Below, piece by piece: positions 52,194-60,239 of a stretch of 64,000 nucleotides of DNA (the first letter of the stretch is position 1; each line of letters opens with the position of its first letter). The translations under genes and the position numbers were made by a program. Source of the DNA: Actinophytocola oryzae (lineage in GTDB: Bacteria > Actinomycetota > Actinomycetes > Mycobacteriales > Pseudonocardiaceae); contig NZ_SOCP01000003.1 in NCBI RefSeq assembly GCF_004364325.1, forward strand, positions 558,001 to 622,000, in the 5' to 3' direction. The notes under the pieces are model-generated. The model saw only the letters and a program-made list of their open reading frames with translations. It made no database searches and was not told where the DNA came from.

Positions 52194-53810
52194 GTGTACC
52201 CGACCGTGGCGGACGTGCTGACCCTGCCGGTGATCCGGCAGGGGATGGCGACCCTGGTCGCGGGTGCCGGCGGCCTCGACCGGCCGGTGCGCTGGGTCCA
52301 CGTCGCGGAGATCGCGGACATCGCGCCCCTGCTCGGTGGCGGCGAGCTGGTGCTGACGACCGGCATCGCGCTCCCGGACGATCCCGGGTCGCTGACACGG
52401 TATGTCGCGGAGCTGTCCTCGGTCGGTGTGGTGGGGGTGGTCGTGGAGCTGGTGCGGCACTGGCACCGTGAGCTGCCTGCCGCGCTGACCGAGGCGGCCG
52501 ACGCACACGATCTGCCTCTGATCACCCTGTCGAGGGAAACCCGGTTCGTAGCCGTGACGGAAGCCGTGGTGGGGCTGATCGTGGCTGCTCAGGTCGCGGA
52601 GCTCCAGGCGGCCGAACGGATACACGAGACCTTCACCGCGTTGACGGTCGCGGGCGCCGAGCCGGCGGAGGTGCTGCGTGAGGTGGCACGGGCCTCGGAA
52701 CTGCCCGTCGTGCTGGAGACCCTCGGCCACGACGTCCTCGCCTACGACACGGCGGGCACCGACCCGCGGGAGCTGATGGCGGACTGGGCCACCCGTTCAC
52801 GAGCGGTGACCGTCGACGCCCGTACGGGCTACCACGCCGAGGCGGGCTGGCTCGTCACCGTGGTCGGGGCGCGCGGCAACGACTGGGGCCGCCTCGTCCT
52901 GGTCTGCCCGTCGGAGCCGAAACACCGGCAGGTGGTGATCGCGGAACGGGCCGCGTCGGCACTGGCGGTGCACCGCCTGGTGGCGAGGGACCGGGAGGGC
53001 CTGGAGCGGCACGCCCACCGGACCCTGCTGACCGAACTGCTCGGCTCGACCACGACCGCGGCGGACGTGGCGGCCCGCGCCGGCGCACTGGGTGTCCCGC
53101 TGCAGCGACGCCAACTGCTGGGCATCTCCGTGCGCCCGTCGACGACGACCGCCGTCCGCCCGACGATGGCGACACAGGAGGTGTTGCGGGACCTGGCCGA
53201 GGCGACGGCACTCGCGGCGCGCAGGGCGCGGGTGGCCGCCCTGGTCGGGGTGGTGGACGACATCAGTGTCCGGGCGCTCCTCTCGCTGACCCCGCAGGCC
53301 GACGCGGATGCCGTGCTGCGCAGGCTGTCGAAGGAGATCCACCAGGCGGCGGCGAACGCGCCGAAGGCACTGCCGGTGATCGTGGCGGTGGGCACCACGG
53401 TCGACGCGGTGTCCGACGTCAGGCGGACGATGGTCGAGGCGGCACACGTGGCTAAGGCAGCGCTGCGCACGTCGAACGACCGGCCGTACCACCGCCTCGA
53501 CGACGTGCGCCTCCGCGGCCTGCTGCACCTGCTGGCCGACGACGACCGCGTGACCGCCTTCGCGGCGCGGGAGCTGGGCCCGCTGCTGACCCGCGACGCG
53601 GCGCACGGCAGCAGGCTCATCGACGCGCTGCGGCACTTCTGCGACCACGGCGGCAACAAGTCGGCGGCGGCGACCGCGGCCCACATGTCCAGAACGGCCT
53701 ACTACCAACAACTCGCGCGGGTGGAACAGGTGCTGGGCGTGTCACTGGACGACTCGGACTCGGTGCTGTCCCTCCACGTGGCGCTGCTGGTGGCGGAGAT
53801 CAACGACTGA
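52194..53810 (+). CDS. PucR family transcriptional regulator
   Basis: A 538-residue PucR protein. The N-terminal purine-catabolism sensor domain begins at once (YPTVADVLTLPVIRQGM, then RPVRWVHVAEIADIAPLL). A GGDEF-like central region and a C-terminal helix-turn-helix follow (FCDHGGNKSAAATAAHMS, then RTAYYQQLARVEQVLG). The GTG at 52194 lies eight bases after TACAGT (52180-52185), so the transcript may be leaderless. It probably controls the divergent transaminase-mmsA pair, and perhaps the pyrimidine genes to the right. The ligand may be a ureide or pyrimidine product. Confidence 0.93.
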   Translation: MYPTVADVLTLPVIRQGMATLVAGAGGLDRPVRWVHVAEIADIAPLLGGGELVLTTGIALPDDPGSLTRYVAELSSVGVVGVVVELVRHWHRELPAALTEAADAHDLPLITLSRETRFVAVTEAVVGLIVAAQVAELQAAERIHETFTALTVAGAEPAEVLREVARASELPVVLETLGHDVLAYDTAGTDPRELMADWATRSRAVTVDARTGYHAEAGWLVTVVGARGNDWGRLVLVCPSEPKHRQVVIAERAASALAVHRLVARDREGLERHAHRTLLTELLGSTTTAADVAARAGALGVPLQRRQLLGISVRPSTTTAVRPTMATQEVLRDLAEATALAARRARVAALVGVVDDISVRALLSLTPQADADAVLRRLSKEIHQAAANAPKALPVIVAVGTTVDAVSDVRRTMVEAAHVAKAALRTSNDRPYHRLDDVRLRGLLHLLADDDRVTAFAARELGPLLTRDAAHGSRLIDALRHFCDHGGNKSAAATAAHMSRTAYYQQLARVEQVLGVSLDDSDSVLSLHVALLVAEIND

Positions 53811-54633
53811 GCTGGTCGAGCAGCCACCGGGGCCCGAGGATGGACGCACCGGCCTCCTGGCTGCGGCGCTTCAGCTCCCGGTCGGCGGTCACGACGAACA
53901 CCTCGGCCTCCGGCTCACCCGCGTACTCCCGCACCGTGTCGACAATCGTGTCGTCCCCCTCGCCGGGAGCACTGACGACCCGGACGCGCTCGCTGTCGCC
54001 GACCCCACCCGCCTTTCCCTCGACGATCATCACGATCTCCGGGTAGGCCACGTCGAACGGCGGCAGCGGAAGGCCATCGAGCGCGTCGAGCTGGTCGCGT
54101 AACCGCGTGGCCGCCCCGTGCCGGTCCCGCCACCAGCCGTCGGCGCGGGACCCCATGACGTTGGCGGTGTCGACGATCAGGACCGGTCTGCGCATGGCGT
54201 CACGCACCTTGGGCCAGGAGTGGGCGAAGGGATCGAACAGGTCCATGTCGGCGACCTGGCCCGAGGGCACCCAGCGGGCGTCCATCGACTCCCAGGACAC
54301 GGGCAGGACCTCGGGTAAGGACTCGACGTCGGCCACCACCGTGTCGTAGTGCCAGCCCTTGTGGTCCTCCCTGAGGACACCACGCACCCGAACCGTCCGG
54401 ACGTCCACAGTGGACTCCTCGGCGGCCTCGCGGAGCGCGGTGACCACCGGCGGCTCGTCCCTGGCGCACGCGCCACCGAACAGGCCCCACGTCCCGGGGC
54501 CCATCGAGAGGGCGGAGCGCTGCTGGAGCAGCACCATGTCGCCGTGGTGGAGCAACAACCCGGCGGCACCGTACTTGCCCCAGTGTCGATGGCCGAGTCC
54601 ACACTCGACGAACTGGTCGCCGTCCACGTTCAT
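53800..54633 (-). CDS. Nudix hydrolase fused to a NYN/PIN-like nuclease domain
   Basis: A 277-residue two-domain protein. Residues 1-145 are a Nudix domain with the box GGACARDEPPVVTALREAAE followed by ES. From about 149 a second domain starts RPVLIVDTANVMGSRADGWW and ends VFVVTADRELKRRSQEAGAS, then ILGPRWLLDQL. That is the acidic layout of NYN/PIN-like RNases (D in VDTANV, D in TADRE). Nudix enzymes cut X-diphosphates; the fused nuclease suggests an RNA-cap or damaged-RNA role. It overlaps the convergent pucR by 11 bases. Confidence 0.85.
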   Translation of the reverse strand: MNVDGDQFVECGLGHRHWGKYGAAGLLLHHGDMVLLQQRSALSMGPGTWGLFGGACARDEPPVVTALREAAEESTVDVRTVRVRGVLREDHKGWHYDTVVADVESLPEVLPVSWESMDARWVPSGQVADMDLFDPFAHSWPKVRDAMRRPVLIVDTANVMGSRADGWWRDRHGAATRLRDQLDALDGLPLPPFDVAYPEIVMIVEGKAGGVGDSERVRVVSAPGEGDDTIVDTVREYAGEPEAEVFVVTADRELKRRSQEAGASILGPRWLLDQLSR

Positions 54634-54689
54634 GCCGGCAGTTTACGAGCGGGCACCGACAACGAGCGTGATCGGCGATAATCCGGGGT

Positions 54690-55067
54690 GTGGAGTTCCT
54701 CAGCAGCCGGATCATCGTCCGTCCCCTGGACCCGGAGCGGTCCCTCGCCTTCTACCGCGACACGCTCGGGTTGGCCGTCTACCGCGAGTTCCCCGGCGGC
54801 ACGGTGCTGTTCCTCGGCAACGGTCTGCTGGAGCTGTCCGGCCGGGGCGGCGACGGGCCGGGAGCGGACGTGGTGATCTGGCTCCAGGTGCGTGACCTGA
54901 CCGCGACCGCCGCCGAGCTGGCCGAGCGCGGCGTGCCGATCACGCGTGAGCCGCGCACCGAGCCGTGGGGCCTGGAGGAGATGTGGGTCGCCGACCCCGA
55001 CGGCCTGCGGATCGTGCTGGTGGAGATCCCGGCCGACCACCCGCTGCGCCGCGACACGCGCCAGTAG
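54690..55067 (+). CDS. VOC (glyoxalase/bleomycin-resistance fold) protein
   Basis: A 125-residue single VOC domain. Seen are IIVRPLDPERSLAFYRDTLGL, FLGNGLLELSGRG and the C-terminal WVADPDGLRIVLVEIP, which supplies the metal-binding glutamate. The GTG at 54690 is seven bases after GATAAT (54677-54682), so it may be leaderless. No substrate can be assigned. Confidence 0.88.
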   Translation: MEFLSSRIIVRPLDPERSLAFYRDTLGLAVYREFPGGTVLFLGNGLLELSGRGGDGPGADVVIWLQVRDLTATAAELAERGVPITREPRTEPWGLEEMWVADPDGLRIVLVEIPADHPLRRDTRQ

Positions 55068-55078
55068 CCGTCCCATGT

Positions 55079-55106
55079 GGACGGTCAGGTCAGCAGGCGA
55101 CCGTCC
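55079..55106. terminator. Weak hairpin between convergent genes
   Basis: GGACGGTC and GACCGTCC form an eight-base perfect stem with a twelve-base loop. The hairpin spans the 17-base gap between the VOC gene and the ADP-ribosylglycohydrolase, reaching the latter's last codons. It could end the VOC transcript. Confidence 0.35.
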
Positions 55107-55918
55107 AACGCGGCGAGGTAGTCGCGGCCGTACGTGCCGTTCTCCAGGTCGTCGTGGAGGGCTGCCGGCAGGTCGTCGGTCACCTCGGGCGTACGGGAGG
55201 CCGCGGCGAGCGCGATGGTCGCCACCGTGTCGACATCACCCGTGTAGGCGACACACGCGTGGAGGAGACCACGCATGGTCGTGGCCCGCGCGAGTGCGGT
55301 GAGCGCCGCACGGACGCTCATGACCCCCTTCGAGCCAACTTTGCCCTGCCACGGCCGGGTCCAGTCGGTCCCCAGCTGGTCGGAGATCCACCTCGTGACG
55401 CCGGGCAGCGGGCCCAGCCCGTGGTGGCAGTAGTGCACGGCGAGCGCCGCCGCCTCCGCCGACGCCACGCCGTCGGGGGTGTCGTGTGTGACGCGAGCCT
55501 GGAGCGCGGCGAGGCGGCGCACCTCGGCGACCGTCGACAGCAGGCCGACCGGCGCGACCCGCATGGCGGCACCGCTCTTGTCGCTGTCGGGGCGGATGCG
55601 GTCCACGAAGTCACGCCCGGAGGTCACCGACTCCAGGAAGGCGTGGAAGCCGCCCGCGTACCCGACCCGGGGGTCGCGGTGGAAGACCTCGACGAACTTC
55701 TCGGCCAGGGTGAGCCGTGAGAACTCGGCGCCGTCGGCGAGCAGCTCCGCGACCGCCAGGGTCATCTGCGTGTCGTCGGTGTACCGCCCCGCCTCGATGC
55801 CGACGTGGGTCGGATGCGTGGCGTAACCCTCGACGGTGTTGTACTCGGCCACGAACGTGGCAGGCGCGTACTCGAACGCGCCGCCGTAGGCGTCCCCGAT
55901 CGCCAGTTCCACCATCAT
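55085..55918 (-). CDS. ADP-ribosylglycohydrolase (DraG/ARH family)
   Basis: A 277-residue ARH-fold hydrolase, which removes ADP-ribose from proteins or cleaves related ADP-ribosyl bonds with two Mg ions. Metal-site motifs are LAIGDAYGGAFEYAP, GRYTDDTQMTLAVAELL and the C-terminal AYTGDVDTVATIALAA, which carry the aspartates in the usual places. The ATG pair at 55918/55915 gives the family start; no clear ribosome site is seen. The partner ADP-ribosyltransferase is not in the window. Targets are unknown. Confidence 0.9.
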   Translation of the reverse strand: MMVELAIGDAYGGAFEYAPATFVAEYNTVEGYATHPTHVGIEAGRYTDDTQMTLAVAELLADGAEFSRLTLAEKFVEVFHRDPRVGYAGGFHAFLESVTSGRDFVDRIRPDSDKSGAAMRVAPVGLLSTVAEVRRLAALQARVTHDTPDGVASAEAAALAVHYCHHGLGPLPGVTRWISDQLGTDWTRPWQGKVGSKGVMSVRAALTALARATTMRGLLHACVAYTGDVDTVATIALAAASRTPEVTDDLPAALHDDLENGTYGRDYLAALDGRLLT

Positions 55919-56046
55919 GCGCCAGACCGTACCGAACCAACCGGGCTCGTGAGGCGCACCTTGTGCCGCCCTTTCGGGCATTACGGCCGGTGTCCGCCGC
56001 TGGTGTACTCCCCCCAGTCGTGTGTCAGCTCGCCGGAGGCGACGCC

Positions 56047-56589
56047 ATGTCCAGCAAGATCATCAACATCGGCGTGAACCAGGGAGTCCTCTGGGTCGGC
56101 GGCGAGGCCTATCCGCTGCACAACATCGCGCGGGTGCAGAACGTCGAGCTGGTCCCGAGACGCGGCCGTGCGGTCGGCTCGTTCGTCAAGCAGGTGCTGC
56201 TCTGGGCGGTACTGGGTGCCGGCGGGATCGCGGGGCTGCGCTTCGCCGACCTTCCCTCGTCCGATGTGGAGACCTACACCGAGTACGTCGCGGTCGCCGT
56301 CGGCGCGCTCGTCCTCGTCAGCACCATCGGCCTGCTGGTGGCGCTCGCCAGACGGACCTACCACGCACTCGTGATCGAGACCTCCGGCACACCGCACACG
56401 GCGGTGATCAGCCCCGACGAGACCGTGATCAACGGCCTGGTCCACCAGATCATGCGGGCGATCGGCAACCCCCGCGACCCCCGGACCAACTTCACGACGA
56501 CGGTCGTGCACCACCACCACGGCAACAACTACTTCGGCGGCCAGCACGCCACGGTGAACGGCAGCGACAACGTGGGGATCAGGAACTGA
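56047..56589 (+). CDS. DUF6232 family membrane protein with C-terminal NYxGGQH motif
   Basis: A 180-residue protein. The N-terminus VLWVGGEAYPLHNIARVQNV is typical of DUF6232. Two membrane helices follow (about 43-68 and 78-102), then a soluble region (VVHHHHGNN). The last 20 residues are NYFGGQHATVNGSDNVGI plus two more. That tail matches residues 4-23 of the next protein at 14 of 20 positions. The genes overlap (TGATG). The layout resembles bacterial amyloid-signalling pairs, in which a receptor and effector share a short motif. No function is known for the family; the signalling idea is inference. Confidence 0.8.
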   Translation: MSSKIINIGVNQGVLWVGGEAYPLHNIARVQNVELVPRRGRAVGSFVKQVLLWAVLGAGGIAGLRFADLPSSDVETYTEYVAVAVGALVLVSTIGLLVALARRTYHALVIETSGTPHTAVISPDETVINGLVHQIMRAIGNPRDPRTNFTTTVVHHHHGNNYFGGQHATVNGSDNVGIRN

Positions 56590-56912
56590 TGACCAGCAAC
56601 TACTACGGCGGCCAGCACGTCACCGTCGGCGGCACCAACAACGTCGGCATCAACAACGGCACCTACCACCAGGCCGGCCCGCAGGACGCGCTCCGCGAGC
56701 TGACCGACGCCGTCAACGCGCTGCGCGCACAGGTCTCCCCCGCCGACCGCGAGGTCATCGACGCCTCCATGCGGACCGTCGGCCCGAACGCCGAGCCGAG
56801 CGGCTTCCGCGGGGCGCTGCGGGAGATCTCCGGCGTCGCGAGCATGGTCGGCCAGGTGGGGGTGCCGGTCATCGAGGCCGTACGCAAGGTGATGGCCGCC
56901 TTCGGCATGTGA
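56589..56912 (+). CDS. Small protein with N-terminal NYxGGQH motif and helical C-terminal domain
   Basis: A 107-residue protein. Residues 4-23 (NYYGGQHVTVGGTNNVGI and two more) repeat the tail of the upstream DUF6232 protein. Residues 33-107 are alpha-helical (ALRELTDAVNALRAQVSPADRE) and end in a hydrophobic, possibly membrane-active helix (SMVGQVGVPVIEAVRKVMAAF). Translation is coupled to the upstream gene. The motif's Gly/Asn/Gln content recalls RHIM-like or HET-s-like amyloid cores. I know no named family; a role as effector or adaptor is inference. Confidence 0.75.
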   Translation: MTSNYYGGQHVTVGGTNNVGINNGTYHQAGPQDALRELTDAVNALRAQVSPADREVIDASMRTVGPNAEPSGFRGALREISGVASMVGQVGVPVIEAVRKVMAAFGM

Positions 56913-56957
56913 CGCCGGCCTGGCACGGCCGACGATCTTCATGCAGGATCGGCAGCC

Positions 56958-57761
56958 GTGACCAAACTAGGTGTGGTGTTCCGGCCGCAGTTCGCGCCGG
57001 AGCGGATGCGGGAGATCGCCTCGGCTCTCGACGAGAGCGGGCTCGACGAGGTCTGGCTGTGGGAGGACTGCTTCCTCGCGAGCGGCATCGCGAGTGCCGT
57101 CGCACTGCTCGGGTTCACCGAACGGGTACGTGTCGGGGTGGGCCTGCTGCCGGTTCCGTTGCGGAACGTGGCGCTGTCGGCCATGGAGGTCGCCACTGTC
57201 GAGCGACTGTTCCCCGGACGGGCGACCTTCGCGTTCGGCCACGGGCTACAGAAGTGGATGGGCCAGGCGGGCGTGCGTGCCGAGTCGCCGGTGACGCTGC
57301 TGCGTGAGTACCTCGTCGCGCTGAAGGGATTGCTGGCCGGCGAGACCGTGACCGTGTCCGGCAGGTACGTCAACCTGGACGCCGTGCGGCTGGAGCGGCT
57401 CCCCGAGACCCCGCCACCGGTGATCTCGGGTGCGTTCGGTCCCAAGTCGCTGGCGATGTGCGCCGAGGTGGCGGACGGGCTCATCCTGGCGGCCAGCGCG
57501 GGCCCGGACGGCGTCCGCGAGATGCGTGCGACGACCGACAAGCCGATCATCGCGTACGCCCGCGCGGCCTTCGGCGCGGGCGCCCAGGAGCGCCTGGACG
57601 CCGAGGAGAGCCCCGAGTACGGCAGGGCGAACGACGACGTGCCGGGAATGATCCAGGAGTACGTCGAGGCCGGCGTGACCACGCTCGTGCTGCAGCCGAC
57701 GCCGGACGAGCCGGACCTCGAGGGTTTCGTGCACATCGTGGCGGGACTGAAGCAGGCCTGA
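56958..57761 (+). CDS. LLM class flavin/F420-dependent oxidoreductase
   Basis: A 267-residue luciferase-like barrel, shorter than most. Segments are LGVVFRPQFAPERMREIASALDE in part, LDEVWLWEDCFLASGIASAVAL, RVRVGVGLLPVPLRNVALSAME and GRATFAFGHGLQKWMGQAGV. The GTG start follows AGGA. It stands alone between the DUF6232 pair and the pyrimidine operon. The electron donor is probably F420H2, and the substrate is unknown. Confidence 0.9.
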   Translation: MTKLGVVFRPQFAPERMREIASALDESGLDEVWLWEDCFLASGIASAVALLGFTERVRVGVGLLPVPLRNVALSAMEVATVERLFPGRATFAFGHGLQKWMGQAGVRAESPVTLLREYLVALKGLLAGETVTVSGRYVNLDAVRLERLPETPPPVISGAFGPKSLAMCAEVADGLILAASAGPDGVREMRATTDKPIIAYARAAFGAGAQERLDAEESPEYGRANDDVPGMIQEYVEAGVTTLVLQPTPDEPDLEGFVHIVAGLKQA

Positions 57762-57838
57762 CCGGCTCGGCGGCGATCCGCAAGAGACAGAGTGACCACC
57801 ATGTGCGGCAACGACGCACACTGTGACACTGCCTCGGG

Positions 57839-57863
57839 GGATCGTCCCAACACCACGATCCCA
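57839..57863. promoter_or_regulatory. Inverted repeat directly before the NCS1 permease gene
   Basis: GGGATCGT and ACGATCCC are perfect eight-base arms around nine bases, ending two bases before the permease ATG. It may bind a regulator or fold in the mRNA and limit initiation, since no free ribosome site is visible. Confidence 0.45.
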
Positions 57864-57865
57864 GG

Positions 57866-59404
57866 ATGGCACTAACGACCACCAGCTCGGATGGCCGGGT
57901 CGATCTCGCCGATCACTCGTCCATCGCGGACAGCCGTTTCTACAATGCCGAGCTCGCCCCAGTGCCTGTGGCGCAGCGTAACTGGACCACGTACAACTAC
58001 TTCGCGCTGTGGATGGGCATGGCCCACAACATCCCCAGCTACCTGCTCGCCTCCGGTCTGATCGCACTGGGCATGGACTGGGTGCAGGCGTTCATGACCA
58101 TCACGCTCGGCAACATCATCGTGCTCATCCCGATGTTGCTGAACAGCCACGCGGGCACGAGGTACGGCATCCCGTTCCCCGTCTTCGCCCGCGCCTTCTA
58201 CGGCGTGCGCGGGGCGAACCTCGCGGCGCTGCTCCGCGCGTTCATCGCGTGCGGGTGGTTCGGCATCCAGACGTGGGTCGGCGGCCAGGCGATCTACGTG
58301 ATCATCGGCAAGCTCGCGGGCGACGGCTGGATGAACGCGTCGGTCGTGGCCGGGCAGCCGATCACGCTGTGGATCTCGTTCGCGGTCTTCTGGATCCTCC
58401 AGATGCTGATCATCTGGCGCGGCATGGACGCCGTGCGGAAGTTCGAGAACTGGACCGCGCCGCTCGTGACCGTCGGCTTCCTGATCATGCTGGTGTACGT
58501 GCTGGTCAAGGCGGGTGGGTTCGGCCCGATCCTGTCGCAGCCGTCCAAGCTGGGCTGGGGTTCGGACTTCTGGACGGTGTTCGCGCCGTCCCTGATGGGC
58601 ATGATCGCGTTCTGGGCGACGCTCTCGCTGAACATGCCGGACTTCACCAGGTTCGGCGGGTCGCAACGCAAGCAGTTCTGGGGTCAGATCCTCGGCCTGC
58701 CGACGACGATGTCGTTCATCGCGATCGTCGCGATCCTGACGACGTCCGGCGGCGCGGTGCTGTTCGGCGACGTGATCTGGGACCCGGCCGCGCTCGCCTC
58801 GCGGTTCTCCTCGCCGGTCGTCGTGGTCGTCGCGCTGGTGGCGCTCGTGCTGGCGACGATCTCCGCGAACCTCGCGGCGAACGTCGTGAGCCCGTCGTAC
58901 GACTTCTCGAACGCGTTCCCGAAGAAGGTCACGTTCGCGGTCGGCGGGCTGATCACCGGCATCATCGGCGTCGTGATCATGCCGTGGCGGCTGCTCGCGG
59001 ACGCGGACGTGTACATCAACGGCTGGCTCGGCTTCTACGGTGGCGTGCTCGGCGCGGTGGCGGGCGTGCTGATCAGCGGGTACTGGCTGCGGGCCCGCAC
59101 GGTCATCGCGGTGGAGGACCTCTACCGGGAGGGCGGCCGGTACTGGTTCTCGGGCGGCTGGAACATCCCGGCGCTGGTCGCCACCGTCGTGGGTGCGGTG
59201 CTGGCGGTCGGCGGCGCGCACAGCGCCTCCGGCAACCCGTTCCCGAAGGACGGGCTGATCCCGTTCCTGAAGGAGCTCTACAACTACAGCTGGGTCGTCG
59301 GATTGGTGGCAGCATCCCTGGTGTACCTGCTGCTGAACGCGCGGACATCGCGGGAGAGCGCACCGGCTTCCCGGCCGGTGACGGAAGGAGAGGCAGTTGT
59401 CTGA
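57866..59404 (+). CDS. NCS1 family nucleobase/hydantoin/allantoin permease
   Basis: A 512-residue 12-helix symporter of the NCS1 family. The N-terminus (ELAPVPVAQRNWTTYNYFALWMGMAHNI) carries the family substrate-site motif. GTRYGIPFPVFARAFYGVRGAN and WFGIQTWVGGQAIY are also conserved. It imports uracil, hydantoin, allantoin or a related ring. The next gene overlaps its end, and the operon continues with an amidase, dihydropyrimidinase and LLM enzyme, so a pyrimidine or dihydropyrimidine substrate is most likely. Confidence 0.95.
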   Translation: MALTTTSSDGRVDLADHSSIADSRFYNAELAPVPVAQRNWTTYNYFALWMGMAHNIPSYLLASGLIALGMDWVQAFMTITLGNIIVLIPMLLNSHAGTRYGIPFPVFARAFYGVRGANLAALLRAFIACGWFGIQTWVGGQAIYVIIGKLAGDGWMNASVVAGQPITLWISFAVFWILQMLIIWRGMDAVRKFENWTAPLVTVGFLIMLVYVLVKAGGFGPILSQPSKLGWGSDFWTVFAPSLMGMIAFWATLSLNMPDFTRFGGSQRKQFWGQILGLPTTMSFIAIVAILTTSGGAVLFGDVIWDPAALASRFSSPVVVVVALVALVLATISANLAANVVSPSYDFSNAFPKKVTFAVGGLITGIIGVVIMPWRLLADADVYINGWLGFYGGVLGAVAGVLISGYWLRARTVIAVEDLYREGGRYWFSGGWNIPALVATVVGAVLAVGGAHSASGNPFPKDGLIPFLKELYNYSWVVGLVAASLVYLLLNARTSRESAPASRPVTEGEAVV

Positions 59405-60239
59405 GATCGTCAGGGCGGCACTGGTCCAGCAGAAGTGGACCGGTGACAAGGAGTCGATGATCGCGAACGCGGTCACCCACATAGGTACGGCCGCGTCGCA
59501 GGGCGCACAGGTCCTGTGTCTGCAGGAGCTGTTCTACGGGCCGTACTTCTGTCAGGTGCAGGACGCCGACTACTACTCCTACACCGAGCAGATCCCGGAC
59601 GGGCCGACCACACAGCTCATGTGCGAGCTGGCCGACCAGCACAACATGGTGCTGATCGTGCCCATGTACGAGCAGGAGCAGCCCGGGGTCTACTACAACA
59701 CCGCGGCCGTGATCGACGCCGACGGCACCTACCTCGGCAAGCACCGCAAGAACCACATCCCGCAGGTCAAGGGCTTCTGGGAGAAGTTCTACTTCCGGCC
59801 GGGCAACCTCGGCTACCCGGTGTTCGACACCGCGGTCGGCAAGATCGGCGTGTACATCTGCTACGAGCGGCACTTCCCGGAGGGCTGGCGGGCGCTCGGC
59901 CTGGGTGGCGCGCGGATCGTGTTCAACCCGTCGGCGACCTCGCGTGGGCTCTCGGAGTACCTGTGGAAGTTGGAGCAGCCTGCCGCCGCGGTGGCGAACG
60001 AGTACTTCGTCGGCGCCATCAACCGGGTGGGCGTGGAACCACTGGGTGACAACGACTTCTACGGACAGTCGTACTTCGCGGACCCACGTGGCCAGATCGT
60101 GGACGAAACCGCCTCGGACGACGAGGAAGAAGTCATCGTGCGTGACCTCGACATGGCGAAGCTGACCGAGGTCCGCGACCTATGGCAGTTCTACCGCGAC
60201 CGCCGCCCGGACACCTACGACTCGCTGACCGGGGCGTGA
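59397..60239 (+). CDS. Nitrilase-superfamily amidase, probable beta-ureidopropionase/N-carbamoyl amidase
   Basis: A 280-residue carbon-nitrogen hydrolase. The triad is E44 (CLQELFYGPYF), K118 (KHRKNHIPQ) and C155 (YICYERHFPEG). It hydrolyses N-carbamoyl compounds, here most likely N-carbamoyl-beta-alanine from the dihydropyrimidinase, to beta-alanine, CO2 and ammonia. The TTG start is supported by GGAGAGG three to four bases upstream. It overlaps the permease stop by eight bases. N-carbamoylputrescine amidase is an alternative label for similar sequences. Confidence 0.92.
   Translation: MSEIVRAALVQQKWTGDKESMIANAVTHIGTAASQGAQVLCLQELFYGPYFCQVQDADYYSYTEQIPDGPTTQLMCELADQHNMVLIVPMYEQEQPGVYYNTAAVIDADGTYLGKHRKNHIPQVKGFWEKFYFRPGNLGYPVFDTAVGKIGVYICYERHFPEGWRALGLGGARIVFNPSATSRGLSEYLWKLEQPAAAVANEYFVGAINRVGVEPLGDNDFYGQSYFADPRGQIVDETASDDEEEVIVRDLDMAKLTEVRDLWQFYRDRRPDTYDSLTGA

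Noticed and set aside
57872..59482. A 536-codon minus-strand open frame opposite the NCS1 permease
   Set aside because: His/Asp/Arg-rich sequence with no domain. The plus-strand permease has unmistakable family motifs.
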